From: Kribbella sp. VKM Ac-2569 | GTDB lineage: Bacteria; Actinomycetota; Actinomycetes; Propionibacteriales; Kribbellaceae | Reading direction: 5' to 3' | NCBI RefSeq assembly: GCF_004216905.1 | Contig: NZ_SGXJ01000004.1 | Location: 310,001-374,000, forward strand | Length of the DNA: 64,000 nt | Shown: positions 54,101 through 62,356 of the stretch, in pieces | Layout of the letters: every line of letters starts with the position of its first letter | How positions within the stretch are numbered: the stretch's first letter is position 1 | Program-made: the position numbers and the translations under genes | Notes under the pieces: generated by a model | Told to the model about the DNA's origin: nothing | Database searches by the model: none | The model's input: the letters and a program-made list of their open reading frames with translations, nothing else

Positions 54101-54481
54101 GGCGGCTTCACCGGGTGGGCACTGGTCGGCATCGCGACGGTGGCCTCGCCGGCACAACCCTGGTTCCAGGTCGAGCTGCGACCACACGTCGACTCCCTCG
54201 AACTGGCCGCGCCGGCTTCCATGCGCCCCGGCGAGACTGGTGCAGCGGCCGCGACCGTCGTACAGGAGAGCCGGCGGATCCCAGTGGCGTTCCCGGTGTC
54301 GGCTGACTGGTGGGGTTCGTCCACGCTGCACATCGGCCCGGCAAAGACCGCCCCGTTCTGGGCAGTCGCCTCCTACGATCCGTCCACCGGCGTACTGACC
54401 GCACTACGCCCTGGCACGGCCCAGCTGGGTGTAACGGTGAACGGGGTCTCCAAGAGCTCGACGTTGCAGGTCGGTTGGTAG
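51143..54481 (+). CDS. Secreted phosphodiester glycosidase (NAGPA-like)/metallophosphoesterase fusion
   Basis: 1112 residues from the GTG at 51143 (GGGGAGG upstream). Signal peptide 'PLTTAIGVGGLLAGVLVSPA'. N-terminal NAGPA/DUF2233 domain (about 50-390): 'GAIAGVNGDFFDINDTTAPL' near 112 and 'ALNLDGGGSSTMLARTPG' near 350, both core motifs. A middle stretch of Ig-like and carbohydrate-binding-like beta domains (about 400-740), then a calcineurin-type phosphoesterase (about 760-1000): 'VMSDAQFTSDD', 'INGDFVDRAFGPD', 'PGNHETYGPGD', 'MAHHPIDDPSP'. The final GHxH block is not standard ('AAHAGTFAATR'). Ends in a beta-sandwich with 'LRPGTAQLGVTVNGVSKSS'. Probably acts on a phosphodiester-linked glycan outside the cell; no anchor is seen. 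Confidence 0.88.
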   Translation: MSLIRPLTTAIGVGGLLAGVLVSPAAGETTTGIPDAAIAETGVLTSRDDSPVAPGVNYTSFERLDAKGWQRGDILDTDLDKHGVTVDLVNNGGKVSGGQPLSQQLARKGAIAGVNGDFFDINDTTAPLGVGVEQSGKLLNAPAAGHNDTAVIGKDGLGRIAQLFLQGTATDDDATKLELTNLNSPTVNAGGIGLYTPEWGDAARTRTVDGLPTVREVILRDGVVVSSATTPATTPLAAGEQALIGREAGAEALTAFEVGDKVGVEYGLRPDAGEVAAAVSGNYQLAKDGKVPDTVPDADLAPRTAIGFDADGSRMILLTVDGRATGSRGLSLKEMGQLMISLGADDALNLDGGGSSTMLARTPGKAAPEVVNDPSDGGERLIPNGLGLVPVKGSGQLKGFRVEAVGTSEESPDTDLSRSSRVLTGLSRVLSATGHDETYAPATGTPFWYAGSNVRVDQHGVVIGRRAGDAIVTATRGAANGRFPMTVLGTPTRLAPSTRQVSLADAAAKGFFEVDGYDADGFSTWIEPRDVKLSYDPALVKIVAKGNGFEVAAVSSEAVSAVVTATVGTLSTQLSITAGLTSTVVDELDDVTKWAANAVPAGAATATRSAAEGHDGGQAIALDYSLTGSTATRAAYLSQTPQQTLPGQPQKLGAWVYGDGKGAWLRANAYDAAGGSAQTLNLAPTVDWTGWKYVEADIPSGLTMPLRFWRIYVVETSPTRQYSGRIVVDDLTVRSAPPVTMDPPAKVIDPMVVTDGTVTTSGRWRFAVMSDAQFTSDDPNSDYVKQARRTIREALAQKPEFLVINGDFVDRAFGPDIALAKQIIDEEVAGKVPVHYVPGNHETYGPGDLSEWKKVFGNATSTFDHLGTRFVLRDSSLGSLRAGGFDQILDLRKQLADAATNKSIKNVVVMAHHPIDDPSPTQNSQLGDRKEAAMIVKWLADFRASTGKGAAYMAAHAGTFAATRTDGVLLPLTGNSGKSPAAAPDAGGFTGWALVGIATVASPAQPWFQVELRPHVDSLELAAPASMRPGETGAAAATVVQESRRIPVAFPVSADWWGSSTLHIGPAKTAPFWAVASYDPSTGVLTALRPGTAQLGVTVNGVSKSSTLQVGW

Positions 54482-54491
54482 CGTCGGCGGG

Positions 54492-55403
54492 GTGACTGAC
54501 GTGGTGGTGCCGCAGCGGCTGCGGAATGGGGACCGGGTTGCTGTGGTGGCGCCGTCGGGGCCGGTGGATGCTTCGCGGCTCGACGCTGGAGTGGTCCACC
54601 TCAGGTCCTGGGGACTCGAGGTGGACGTGATGCCGTCGGTGCTGGCCGGGCACGAGCGGTTCAAGTACCTGGCGGCCGACGACAAGGCACGTGCCGAAGA
54701 CCTGCGGAACGCCTGGCTGGATCCGCAGTACGCCGCGGTGTTCTGCGCACGGGGCGGGTACGGCGTGCAGCGGCTGCTCGAGTACGTCGACTTTGACGAG
54801 CTAGTCGCCGTACCGAAGTGGTTCGTCGGGTTCAGCGACATCACCGCGCTGCACGAGCCGCTGAACGCACGTGGTCTCGTGACTCTCCACGGGCCGATGG
54901 CTGCTGCTGTGGAGCAGTTGGACACGGATGCGGGGCGTGAGCGGCTGCGGGCGCTCCTGTTCGAGCCGGAGACCGTCACTGACCTGCTGGCACCAGCTGG
55001 GGCACGCACTGTGGTGGACGGCGTTGCCGAGGGTCTACTGCGTGGCGGCAACCTGGCGTTGCTGGCGGCAAGCATCGGTACGCCGACGTACGCGCCACCG
55101 GTGGGTGTCGTCGTACTCGAAGAGGTCAACGAGGAGGCGTACCAGGCGGACCGGCTGCTCACTCAGCTGCTGCGCGCCGGGTGGTTCGAGCAGGTGACCG
55201 GTCTGGTCATCGGTGACTTCAGCAAGGGCGGCGAGGGGCTCGGCGACACCATCCGCGAGCGGCTCGAGCCACTCGGCGTACCGACGGTGGAGGGTGCGGC
55301 GATCGGACATGAGGCGCTGAACCTCGCCGTACCGCTGGGACTGCCGGTACGACTCGACGCGACCGCCGCCACTCTCACCCCAAGTGGTCTCGCAGGAAGC
55401 TGA
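54492..55403 (+). CDS. LD-carboxypeptidase (S66 family)
   Basis: 303 residues from the GTG at 54492. Cleaves the terminal D-Ala of muropeptide tetrapeptides (peptidoglycan recycling) or related amides. Visible: 'LRNGDRVAVVAPSGPVDASR' , 'AVFCARGGYGVQRLLEYVDF', 'WFVGFSDITALHEPLNARG' (nucleophile Ser in GFSD), 'VVLEEVNEEAYQADRLLTQL' (Glu) and 'EGAAIGHEALNLAVPLGLPV' (His). The triad is complete. It lies 10 nt after the glycosidase-phosphoesterase gene, so both may be cell-envelope genes of one operon. Its end overlaps the S9 peptidase gene by 29 nt. Confidence 0.93.
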   Translation: MTDVVVPQRLRNGDRVAVVAPSGPVDASRLDAGVVHLRSWGLEVDVMPSVLAGHERFKYLAADDKARAEDLRNAWLDPQYAAVFCARGGYGVQRLLEYVDFDELVAVPKWFVGFSDITALHEPLNARGLVTLHGPMAAAVEQLDTDAGRERLRALLFEPETVTDLLAPAGARTVVDGVAEGLLRGGNLALLAASIGTPTYAPPVGVVVLEEVNEEAYQADRLLTQLLRAGWFEQVTGLVIGDFSKGGEGLGDTIRERLEPLGVPTVEGAAIGHEALNLAVPLGLPVRLDATAATLTPSGLAGS

Positions 55404-57153
55404 ACGCCTGCGGGTACGCGTCCAGGCGGTTCGTGAGCTTGGCCAGACCGTGGCCCTCGTCCGGGTACACCAGCAGCTGGCACGGTACGCCGCGCTTCGT
55501 CAGAGCGTCCGTGATCTGCTCTGCCTCCGACAACGGGACCCGTGGGTCGTTGGCGCCGTGGATGACGAACAGCGGCGCCCGGATGTCGTCGACGCGGCTG
55601 AGCGGACTCGCCGACTCCAGGAACTCCCGGTCCGTCGCCAGGTACCCGTACTCGCGTTCCCGCATCGACCGCCGGTAGTCCGACGTGTTCTCCAGGAACG
55701 TCACCAGCGAAGCGATTCCGACGATGTCCACGCCGGCCGCCCACAGGTCGGGCTGGAACGCGACACCGGCCAGCACCATGTACCCGCCGTACGAACCGCC
55801 CCAGAGCACAGCGCGCTTCGAGTCCCCGTCGATCGTCGGCAGCCACGCGTTGATCGCGGCCAGGTCCTTCACCGAGTCCAGTCGCAGCTCGCGGTCGTCC
55901 AGCGAGTACCAGCGCTTGCCGTAGCCGGCTGAGCCGCGGACGTTCGGTACGACGACGGTGTGGCCCTCACCGGCCAGCGCCGAGATGATCGGGCTCCAGA
56001 TCCGCATCGCGGCGCCTTCTGGACCGCCGTGCACGTGCACCACTGTGGACCCCAGGCTCGGACCGGTAGGCCGGAACACGAACACCGGCACCTGTTCGCC
56101 GTCGAACGACGGAACGCGCAGGCTCTCCGGGTGCTGCAGCTCGGCCGGAACCTCCACAGTGCGGATCGCCGTCAGTTCACCGCCCGGCACGAACCGGTAC
56201 ACGGTCGGCGGGACGACCGGGGAGTTGTAGGTGATCGCTGCGAACGAGCCGTCCGGCGACCAGATCGGATCTGGGTTGGCGTACAACAGGCCCGCGCAAC
56301 CACCGGCGGGCAGGTCGAGCGGAGCGATCGCCGCCCCGTCCTCCAACCGGTGCAACGCCAGGGTGACCTCCCCGTCCTCCAGTACGCCGACCAACAGGTG
56401 CTCGCCGTCCGGTGAGGGCCACCCGGCGAGGTCGCGGGCGTCGTCCGCCAGTAGCTCGCTCCAGGTCGCGGCGCTGACGTCGTACCGGCGGATTGCCATC
56501 CGGTCGCGGTCGGCGTTGCTGGACACCAGGAACGCGGATGAGTCGGGCAGCCAGGCGACCGGACCCTGGTCGTTGTGCGCGTCCTCCGCGGTGAGCTCGG
56601 TGACGGACCGGCTTGATGTGTCGAGCAGGAGCAGCTGCATCGAGTTGGCCGGGCTGCTGGCCTTCGAGAGCACGACCCATTTGTCGTCCGGCGACGGGTC
56701 GACGCCCATCACCCAGCCGCCGCCGTCGTACAGGACGGTCTCGCGGCCGGTGGCCAGGTCGTGGGTGACGAGGTCGAAGTCGACGCCGTTGCGGCGGTTC
56801 GTCGTGTAGAGAACGCTGCCGGCGCGAGCTGCGACCAGGTGGTGGATGTACTCGGCGTCGTGGACCAGTGGGGTCAGTGTGGGCAGACCGGGTTCGTCGA
56901 GGTCGAGCAGCGAGAGCTGACCGCGCTCGTCGCCGCCGGTGTCGTGCTCGACGACCACGCGGCTGCTGCCCGGAACGAACTGGGCGCCGCGGCAGGTGTC
57001 GTCGAGATCTGTGAGTGCACGCCAGGTCCCGTCCGGGTCGACCTCGTTGACCTGACGGGTGCCGGTGCCGTCGTACAGGACCAGCATGCGGCCCTCGTCG
57101 TCGACGTCCAGGGCCATGGTGGTGGGCAGAGAGAAGAGCGTCGTCAGCAGCAC
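55375..57153 (-). CDS. S9-family (prolyl oligopeptidase-type) peptidase
   Basis: 592 residues from the GTG at 57153. A seven-bladed beta-propeller-like N-terminal part (about 1-350, WD-like strands such as 'WVVLSKASSPANSMQLLLLD', 'HNDQGPVAWLPDSSAFLVSS') precedes an alpha/beta-hydrolase domain. Catalytic residues: Ser in 'AVLWGGSYGGYMVLAG', Asp in 'VIHGANDPRVPLSEAEQ', His in 'YPDEGHGLAKLTNR'. Cytoplasmic acylaminoacyl-peptidase or dipeptidyl-peptidase-like; no signal peptide. Its 3' end overlaps the LD-carboxypeptidase gene by 29 nt, the longest such overlap here. Confidence 0.93.
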   Translation of the reverse strand: MLLTTLFSLPTTMALDVDDEGRMLVLYDGTGTRQVNEVDPDGTWRALTDLDDTCRGAQFVPGSSRVVVEHDTGGDERGQLSLLDLDEPGLPTLTPLVHDAEYIHHLVAARAGSVLYTTNRRNGVDFDLVTHDLATGRETVLYDGGGWVMGVDPSPDDKWVVLSKASSPANSMQLLLLDTSSRSVTELTAEDAHNDQGPVAWLPDSSAFLVSSNADRDRMAIRRYDVSAATWSELLADDARDLAGWPSPDGEHLLVGVLEDGEVTLALHRLEDGAAIAPLDLPAGGCAGLLYANPDPIWSPDGSFAAITYNSPVVPPTVYRFVPGGELTAIRTVEVPAELQHPESLRVPSFDGEQVPVFVFRPTGPSLGSTVVHVHGGPEGAAMRIWSPIISALAGEGHTVVVPNVRGSAGYGKRWYSLDDRELRLDSVKDLAAINAWLPTIDGDSKRAVLWGGSYGGYMVLAGVAFQPDLWAAGVDIVGIASLVTFLENTSDYRRSMREREYGYLATDREFLESASPLSRVDDIRAPLFVIHGANDPRVPLSEAEQITDALTKRGVPCQLLVYPDEGHGLAKLTNRLDAYPQAFSFLRDHLG

Positions 57154-57174
57154 GCCTTCATCCTCACACGACCA

Positions 57175-57208
57175 GGGGGTGTCCGACGGTGCTCCGCCGG
57201 ACACCCCC
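57175..57208. terminator. Hairpin terminator between the ABC pair and the S9 peptidase gene
   Basis: Perfect 11-bp stem GGGGGTGTCCG (57175-57185) and CGGACACCCCC (57198-57208) with a 12-nt loop, 6 nt after the ABC gene stop on the minus strand. Stable enough to end transcription of the exporter operon before the peptidase gene. Confidence 0.75.
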
Positions 57209-57213
57209 GCCCG

Positions 57214-58992
57214 TCATCGGTCGCCGTGCCAGGAGTGCCAGAGCGCGGCGTACGCGCCCTGGGCGTCGACCAGTTCGTCGTGGGGGCCCAGCTCGACGAT
57301 CTTGCCGTCCTCGACGACCGCGATCACGTCGGCGTCGTGCGCGGTGTGCAGCCGGTGTGCGATCGCCACCACGGTCCGGCCCTCCAGTACGGTCGCCAGA
57401 GACCGCTCCAGGTGCCGGGCCGCCCGCGGGTCCATCAACGAGGTCGCCTCGTCCAGGACCAGCGTGTGCGGGTCAGCAAGGACCAGACGCGCCAGCGCGA
57501 CCTGTTGCGCCTGGGCCGGCGTCAGTGAGACCCCACCGGAGCCCACCTCGGTGTCCAGCCCGTTGTCGAACCCGGCCACCCAGCCGTCGGCGTCCACCGA
57601 CCGCAGTGCCGCCCACAGATCCGCGTCGGACGCGTCCTGCTTGGCCAGCCGCAGGTTGTCCCGCACGCTGCCCACGAACACATGGTGCTCTTGGTTGACC
57701 AGGGCAACGTGACTACGGACCTGCTCGGCAGACATCCGGTCCAGCGCCGCACCACCCAAGGTGATGTCACCGACGCGTGGCGAGTAGATGCCGGCCAGCA
57801 AACGGCCCAGCGTCGACTTACCTGCACCAGACGGCCCGACAAGCGCCACGCGAGCACCTGGCTCGACCGTCAACGTGACCCCGTGCAGTACGTCGCGGCC
57901 CTCCAGGTACCCGAACCGCACGTCGTCGGCCAGCACCGTCCGCCCGTCCGGCTCGTCCTCGCTCGTCGTCGCGGCAGTCTCCACCTCACGGACGCCGACC
58001 AGCCGTGCCAACGACACCTGTGCCACCTGCAACTCGTCGTACCAGCGGATCATCATGTTGACCGGCTCGACGAGCATCTGGATGTACAGCGCACCCGTGG
58101 TCAGCGCACCGACTGTCAGCCAGCCCTGGATCGCGAAACCGCCACCGATGACCAGTACGGCGGCCAACGCGACCGTGTGGGTCATGTTGATCACCGGGAA
58201 CAGGACCATCCGCAGGTACAGCGTGTACCGCTCCCAGGCGACCCACTGACCGATCCGGGTGTCGCCCACGGCGATCCGGCGGCCACCGAGCCGGTGCGAC
58301 TCGACGGTCCGGCCGGCGTCGACCGTCTCGGCCAGCGCCGAGGCGACCGCGGCGTACCCGGCCGCTTCCGACCGGTATCCCGCTGGTGCGCGGCGGAAGT
58401 ACCACCGGCCGCCGATGATCAGGATCGGCGCCGCGATCACCACTGCCACGGCCAGCGCCGGTGCGGTCACGATCAGCGCGCCGATCAGCAGCGACGCCCA
58501 GATGATCGCGATCGTCAGCTGCGGTACGGCGTCGCGCATCGCGTGCGACAGCCGGTCGATGTCCGTGGTGATCCGGGACAGCAGGTCACCCGTCCCGGCG
58601 CGCTCCAGCACGCCCGGCGGCAGCCCGACCGCACGGACCAGGAAGTCCTCACGGAGATCGGCGAGCATCTCCTCGCCGAGCACCGCACCGCGCAAGCGGG
58701 TCAGCCGTATGAACACCGTCTGCACCGCGAGGGCGATGACGAAGCCGATCACGACGTACGGCAGGTCCACGTCGGTGTGGCCCTCGGACAGCTTCTGCAC
58801 CACGTTGCCGAGCAGCCACGGGCCGATCATGCCGCTCAGCGCTGCCACCGTGTTGACCAGCGTCAGCCACAGGAACTGGCGCCGGTGCCGGCGGAACAGC
58901 TCCTTGATGTAGGCACGGACGGTCGCGCTGCTGGCCACCGGGAGCCGCACTACCTCCTGCGGGGCTGCCGGGTCGTACTCCGGGCGCTTCAC
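57214..58992 (-). CDS. Heterodimeric ABC exporter, subunit with intact Walker A but altered signature
   Basis: 592 residues; GTG start overlapping the partner's stop by 4 nt. TMD of six helices (about 35-330), then NBD: Walker A 'ALVGPSGAGKSTLGRLLAG' intact, Walker B 'HTLVLDEATSLMDPRAAR' intact with Glu, H-loop 'TVVAIAHRLHTAHDADVI' intact. The signature is 'VSLTPAQAQQVALARLVLA', i.e. LTPAQ where LSGGQ is expected. This subunit therefore gives a working ATP-binding half-site but a broken signature. Confidence 0.92.
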   Translation of the reverse strand: MKRPEYDPAAPQEVVRLPVASSATVRAYIKELFRRHRRQFLWLTLVNTVAALSGMIGPWLLGNVVQKLSEGHTDVDLPYVVIGFVIALAVQTVFIRLTRLRGAVLGEEMLADLREDFLVRAVGLPPGVLERAGTGDLLSRITTDIDRLSHAMRDAVPQLTIAIIWASLLIGALIVTAPALAVAVVIAAPILIIGGRWYFRRAPAGYRSEAAGYAAVASALAETVDAGRTVESHRLGGRRIAVGDTRIGQWVAWERYTLYLRMVLFPVINMTHTVALAAVLVIGGGFAIQGWLTVGALTTGALYIQMLVEPVNMMIRWYDELQVAQVSLARLVGVREVETAATTSEDEPDGRTVLADDVRFGYLEGRDVLHGVTLTVEPGARVALVGPSGAGKSTLGRLLAGIYSPRVGDITLGGAALDRMSAEQVRSHVALVNQEHHVFVGSVRDNLRLAKQDASDADLWAALRSVDADGWVAGFDNGLDTEVGSGGVSLTPAQAQQVALARLVLADPHTLVLDEATSLMDPRAARHLERSLATVLEGRTVVAIAHRLHTAHDADVIAVVEDGKIVELGPHDELVDAQGAYAALWHSWHGDR

Positions 58993-60749
58993 GCGAACTC
59001 CTCGAACTTCGGTTCTTCTTCACGGGTCACCACGGCGCGGTACCGCGCGTTGGTGTGCAGCAGCTCGTGGTGCGTGCCGACCGCGTCGACGTGGCCCTCC
59101 GGCACGAACACGACCCGCTCTGCCCGGTCCAGCATCAGCGGACTGGACGTGAACACCACCGTGGTCCGGCCGGCGCGTAGCAACTGCAGACCGTCCGCGA
59201 TGCGCGCCTCGGTGTGCGCGTCGACCGCACTGGTCGGCTCGTCGAGCACCAGCACCTGCGGGTCGACGTACAGCGAGCGCGCCAATGCCACTCGCTGCCG
59301 CTGGCCACCGGACAGAGACCTCCCGCGTTCGGTCAGCACTGCGTTCATCGCATCGGACTCACCAGCAGGCAGCGTCTGCCGCAGTACGTCGAGGATGTCC
59401 GCGCACTGCGCCGCGTCCAGCGCCGTCTCGGGTGAGACCGCACCACTGGCCGGTACGTCGAACAGCTCGCGCACCGTCCCCGACAACAGCACCGGGTCCT
59501 TGTCCTGCACGAGTACGACGGTGCGCGCCGACTCCAGCGGGATGTCGTCCAGTGCGACACCGTCGAGCAGCACGGACGCCTCGTCGGTGGCTGACGGGCT
59601 GTGGCCACCCAGCCGGTCGGCCAGGAGACCGCCTGCGTCCGGGTTGCCGCTGACGACCGCGGTGAAGCTTCCGGCCGGGACGTGCAGCCCGGTGACCGGG
59701 TCGAGCACGTCGCCCTCCGGCAGCTGGGCCGCAGCGGTCCCCTTGGTCTCGTCCGTCCGCTGCAACGACAGCACGCGCGCGGCCCGGCGCGCGGACACCT
59801 TCGAGAAGATGAACGCGCTCGCGGTCTCCTCGAACGTCTGCAGCGGCACCAGCATGAACGTGATGAAGCCGTACGTCGTGACCAGCTCGCCGACCGAGAT
59901 GTGGCCGGACGTCACCAGCCGGACACCCATCCAGACGATGAGCACCAGGAACAGACCGAACAGCAGCACCTGCAGGGCCGCGATCAGCGACCACATCCGG
60001 GCACTGCGGACCGCACTGCTCCGGTACTCCTGTGAGGCGTCGCGGTACCGCTCCAGGAACAGCTGCTCACCGCCGATGCCACGCAGCACGCGCAGTCCGG
60101 CGACGGTGTCGGCGGCCAGCTCGGTCGCCCGGCCGCCCTTGGCCCGCTGCTCGTCCGCGCGGCGCTCCGCGGGACCCATCAGCGGGACGATCGAGAACGC
60201 GAGCACCGGGACGGCGATCAGGACCACCAGACCGAGCTGCGGTTCGTAGAACAGCAGCCCGATCACGACGGCGAAACAGGTCAGCAGCGCGGCCACGAAC
60301 CGGCCGAGGACCTCGACGAACCAGCCGATCTTCTCGACGTCGCCGCTGCTCACGGCGACCACCTCGCCGGCGGCGATCCGGCGGGTCAGCAGCGAGCCCA
60401 GCTCCGCGGCCTTGCGGAACAACAGCTGCTGCAGGCGGGAGGCCGTACTGATCCAGTTGGTGACCACGGCCTTGTGGAAGTACGAGTCGGCGCCGGCCTT
60501 GGCCGCGCCGAAGGCGAGCAGGAGCGCACCGGCCAGCATCAGCTTGGGCCAGGACAGGTCGATCGCCGCCTGAACGGCGAGACCGACGGCGACCGGAGCG
60601 GCTGCGATGCCGCCGAAATAGACGAGGCCCCAGAACACCGCGAGGATCTGCCCACGCAGTTGCTGGTGCTCCAGCCAGAGGATGAGTCGGAGGCCGGATC
60701 GGGTGTCCGGCACACCCGGGTCGGCGAACGGGACAAGGCGCAAAGACAT
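58989..60749 (-). CDS. Heterodimeric ABC exporter, subunit with degenerate Walker A but intact signature
   Basis: 586 residues, ATG at 60749, first gene of the pair. TMD helices to about 325 with 'LTRRIAAGEVVAVSSGDVEK' coupling region. In the NBD the Walker A position reads 'AVVSGNPDAGGLLADRL', without the Lys-Ser/Thr of GxxGxGK(S/T), and the H-loop is 'TVVFTSSPLMLDRAERV' without His. The signature 'RSLSGGQRQRVALARSL' and Walker B 'VLVLDEPTSAVDAHTEA' are normal. This complements the partner, in which the reverse is true. Confidence 0.92.
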   Translation of the reverse strand: MSLRLVPFADPGVPDTRSGLRLILWLEHQQLRGQILAVFWGLVYFGGIAAAPVAVGLAVQAAIDLSWPKLMLAGALLLAFGAAKAGADSYFHKAVVTNWISTASRLQQLLFRKAAELGSLLTRRIAAGEVVAVSSGDVEKIGWFVEVLGRFVAALLTCFAVVIGLLFYEPQLGLVVLIAVPVLAFSIVPLMGPAERRADEQRAKGGRATELAADTVAGLRVLRGIGGEQLFLERYRDASQEYRSSAVRSARMWSLIAALQVLLFGLFLVLIVWMGVRLVTSGHISVGELVTTYGFITFMLVPLQTFEETASAFIFSKVSARRAARVLSLQRTDETKGTAAAQLPEGDVLDPVTGLHVPAGSFTAVVSGNPDAGGLLADRLGGHSPSATDEASVLLDGVALDDIPLESARTVVLVQDKDPVLLSGTVRELFDVPASGAVSPETALDAAQCADILDVLRQTLPAGESDAMNAVLTERGRSLSGGQRQRVALARSLYVDPQVLVLDEPTSAVDAHTEARIADGLQLLRAGRTTVVFTSSPLMLDRAERVVFVPEGHVDAVGTHHELLHTNARYRAVVTREEEPKFEEFA

Positions 60750-60856
60750 GACGTCTCACAAGGAGGCATAGAAGGGTTGAAAGAAGGCACCTGACCAGGC
60801 GAATGGATCAAGCGTAGGCGGCCTCGCCGACAGTCCGTCAAACCGTTTTCGGCTAC

Positions 60857-60868
60857 CGGTCCGGACCG
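60857..60868. promoter_or_regulatory. Palindrome in the ABC exporter/MFS divergent region
   Basis: CGGTCCGGACCG, perfectly symmetric, in the 197-nt gap between the ABC pair and the DHA2 gene. GC-rich, so it could arise by chance; an operator for the two exporters is possible. The rest of the gap shows only an AACGTT-centred repeat near 60900. Confidence 0.35.
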
Positions 60869-60946
60869 TCCTCCCACCTGGTGAGAGACACTGCCGGAAA
60901 CGTTGCCGGTTTGTACAGTGCAGAGCAGGGCGTCGAGGGGAGACGG

Positions 60947-62356
60947 GTGCAGGAGCTGAGCCGCAGGCGACGGTTGCTGGTCCTCGGGATCTGCTGCTCC
61001 AGCCTGTTCATCGTCGGGCTGGACTCCACCATCGTGAACCTGGCGCTGCCGGCGATCCGGTCCGAGTTCGGGGCCTCGGTCGCGAAGCTGCAATGGACGA
61101 TCGACGCCTACACGCTGGTGCTGGCCAGCCTGCTGATGGTCTCCGGGTCGACCGCGGACCGCGTCGGGCGGCGGCGGACGTTCCAGGTCGGGCTGGTGCT
61201 CTTCGGGATCGGGTCGTTGCTGTGCGGAGTCGCGTCGAGCGTCGACCTGCTGATCGCGTTCCGGGTGCTGCAGGCCGTCGGCGGGTCGATGCTGAACCCA
61301 GTGGCGATGTCGATCATCACCAACACCTTCACGGACCCGCGCGAGCGTGCGCAGGCGATCGGTGTGTGGGGCGGTGTGGTCGGGCTGAGCATGGCAGTCG
61401 GTCCGGTCGTCGGCGGGTCCCTCGTGGACGCGGCCGGGTGGCGGTTCATCTTCTGGATCAACGTGCCGGTCGCGGTGGCCGCCGTACTGATGACTGCTTT
61501 CTTCGTGCCCGAGTCGCGGGCGGCCGTGCCGCGGCGGATGGATCCGGTCGGGCAGGTGCTCGTCGTACTGCTGCTGGGTGGTCTGACGTACGGGATCATC
61601 GAGGGGCGGTCCGCCGGGTGGGGGTCGCCGCTGATCATCGGGTGCTTCGTGGTGTGCGTGGTGGCATTGGTGACGCTCGTGTACTACGAACGTCGTCGAG
61701 AGCAGCCGCTGCTGGAGCCGCGGTTCTTCCGGAGTGCACCGTTCTCAGGAGCCACGCTGATCGCGGTGTGCGGGTTCTCGGCGCTGTCGGCGTTCCTGTT
61801 CCTCAACTCGCTCTACCTGCAGTCGGTGCGTGGTTTCACTGCGCTGCACGCCGGTCTGCTCACGTTGCCGATGGCTGCGATGACCGTGGTGTTCGCACCG
61901 GTGTCCGGTTGGCTGGTCGGCCACAGAGGTCCACGGGTGCCACTAGTGGTGGCCGGCACCATGCTGACCGCGTCCGGGCTGCTGCTGTCGCAGTTGACCA
62001 CTACTACTGCCACTGTGCATTTGCTGATCAGCTACCTGGTCTTCGGACTCGGCTTCGGCATGCTGAACGCACCTATTACTAATGCAGCCGTCTCCGGTAT
62101 GCCGCGAGCCCAGGCAGGTGTAGCCGCAGCCATCGCCTCCACCAGCCGCCAAGTCGGCGCCTCACTGGGCGTCGCTGTCGCCGGCACCGTTCTCACAGCC
62201 CGCCTGGTCGGCTCCTTCGAAACAGGCTTCGTCAACGCCGCCCTGCTCTGCTGGTACATCATCGCGAGCTGCGGAGCGTTGGTACTGGTGCTGGGGCTGA
62301 TCACCACGTCCCGGTGGGCACGTCGTACGGCGGAGGACCTCGTCAGGGCTGGATGA
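60947..62356 (+). CDS. DHA2-family (14-TM) MFS exporter
   Basis: 469 residues from the GTG at 60947 (GGGGAG about 6 nt upstream); an in-frame longer start at 60881 is less likely. 14-helix drug:H+ antiporter: helix 1 'IVGLDSTIVNLALPAIRSEF', motif A 'SGSTADRVGRRRTFQVG', motif C 'GGVVGLSMAVGPVVGGSLVD' followed by 'WRFIFWINVPVAV', late motif 'MPRAQAGVAAAIASTSRQVG'. It is divergent from the heterodimeric ABC exporter, so the two efflux systems may share a control region. Overlaps the RelA/SpoT-domain gene by 14 nt. Confidence 0.93.
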   Translation: MQELSRRRRLLVLGICCSSLFIVGLDSTIVNLALPAIRSEFGASVAKLQWTIDAYTLVLASLLMVSGSTADRVGRRRTFQVGLVLFGIGSLLCGVASSVDLLIAFRVLQAVGGSMLNPVAMSIITNTFTDPRERAQAIGVWGGVVGLSMAVGPVVGGSLVDAAGWRFIFWINVPVAVAAVLMTAFFVPESRAAVPRRMDPVGQVLVVLLLGGLTYGIIEGRSAGWGSPLIIGCFVVCVVALVTLVYYERRREQPLLEPRFFRSAPFSGATLIAVCGFSALSAFLFLNSLYLQSVRGFTALHAGLLTLPMAAMTVVFAPVSGWLVGHRGPRVPLVVAGTMLTASGLLLSQLTTTTATVHLLISYLVFGLGFGMLNAPITNAAVSGMPRAQAGVAAAIASTSRQVGASLGVAVAGTVLTARLVGSFETGFVNAALLCWYIIASCGALVLVLGLITTSRWARRTAEDLVRAG

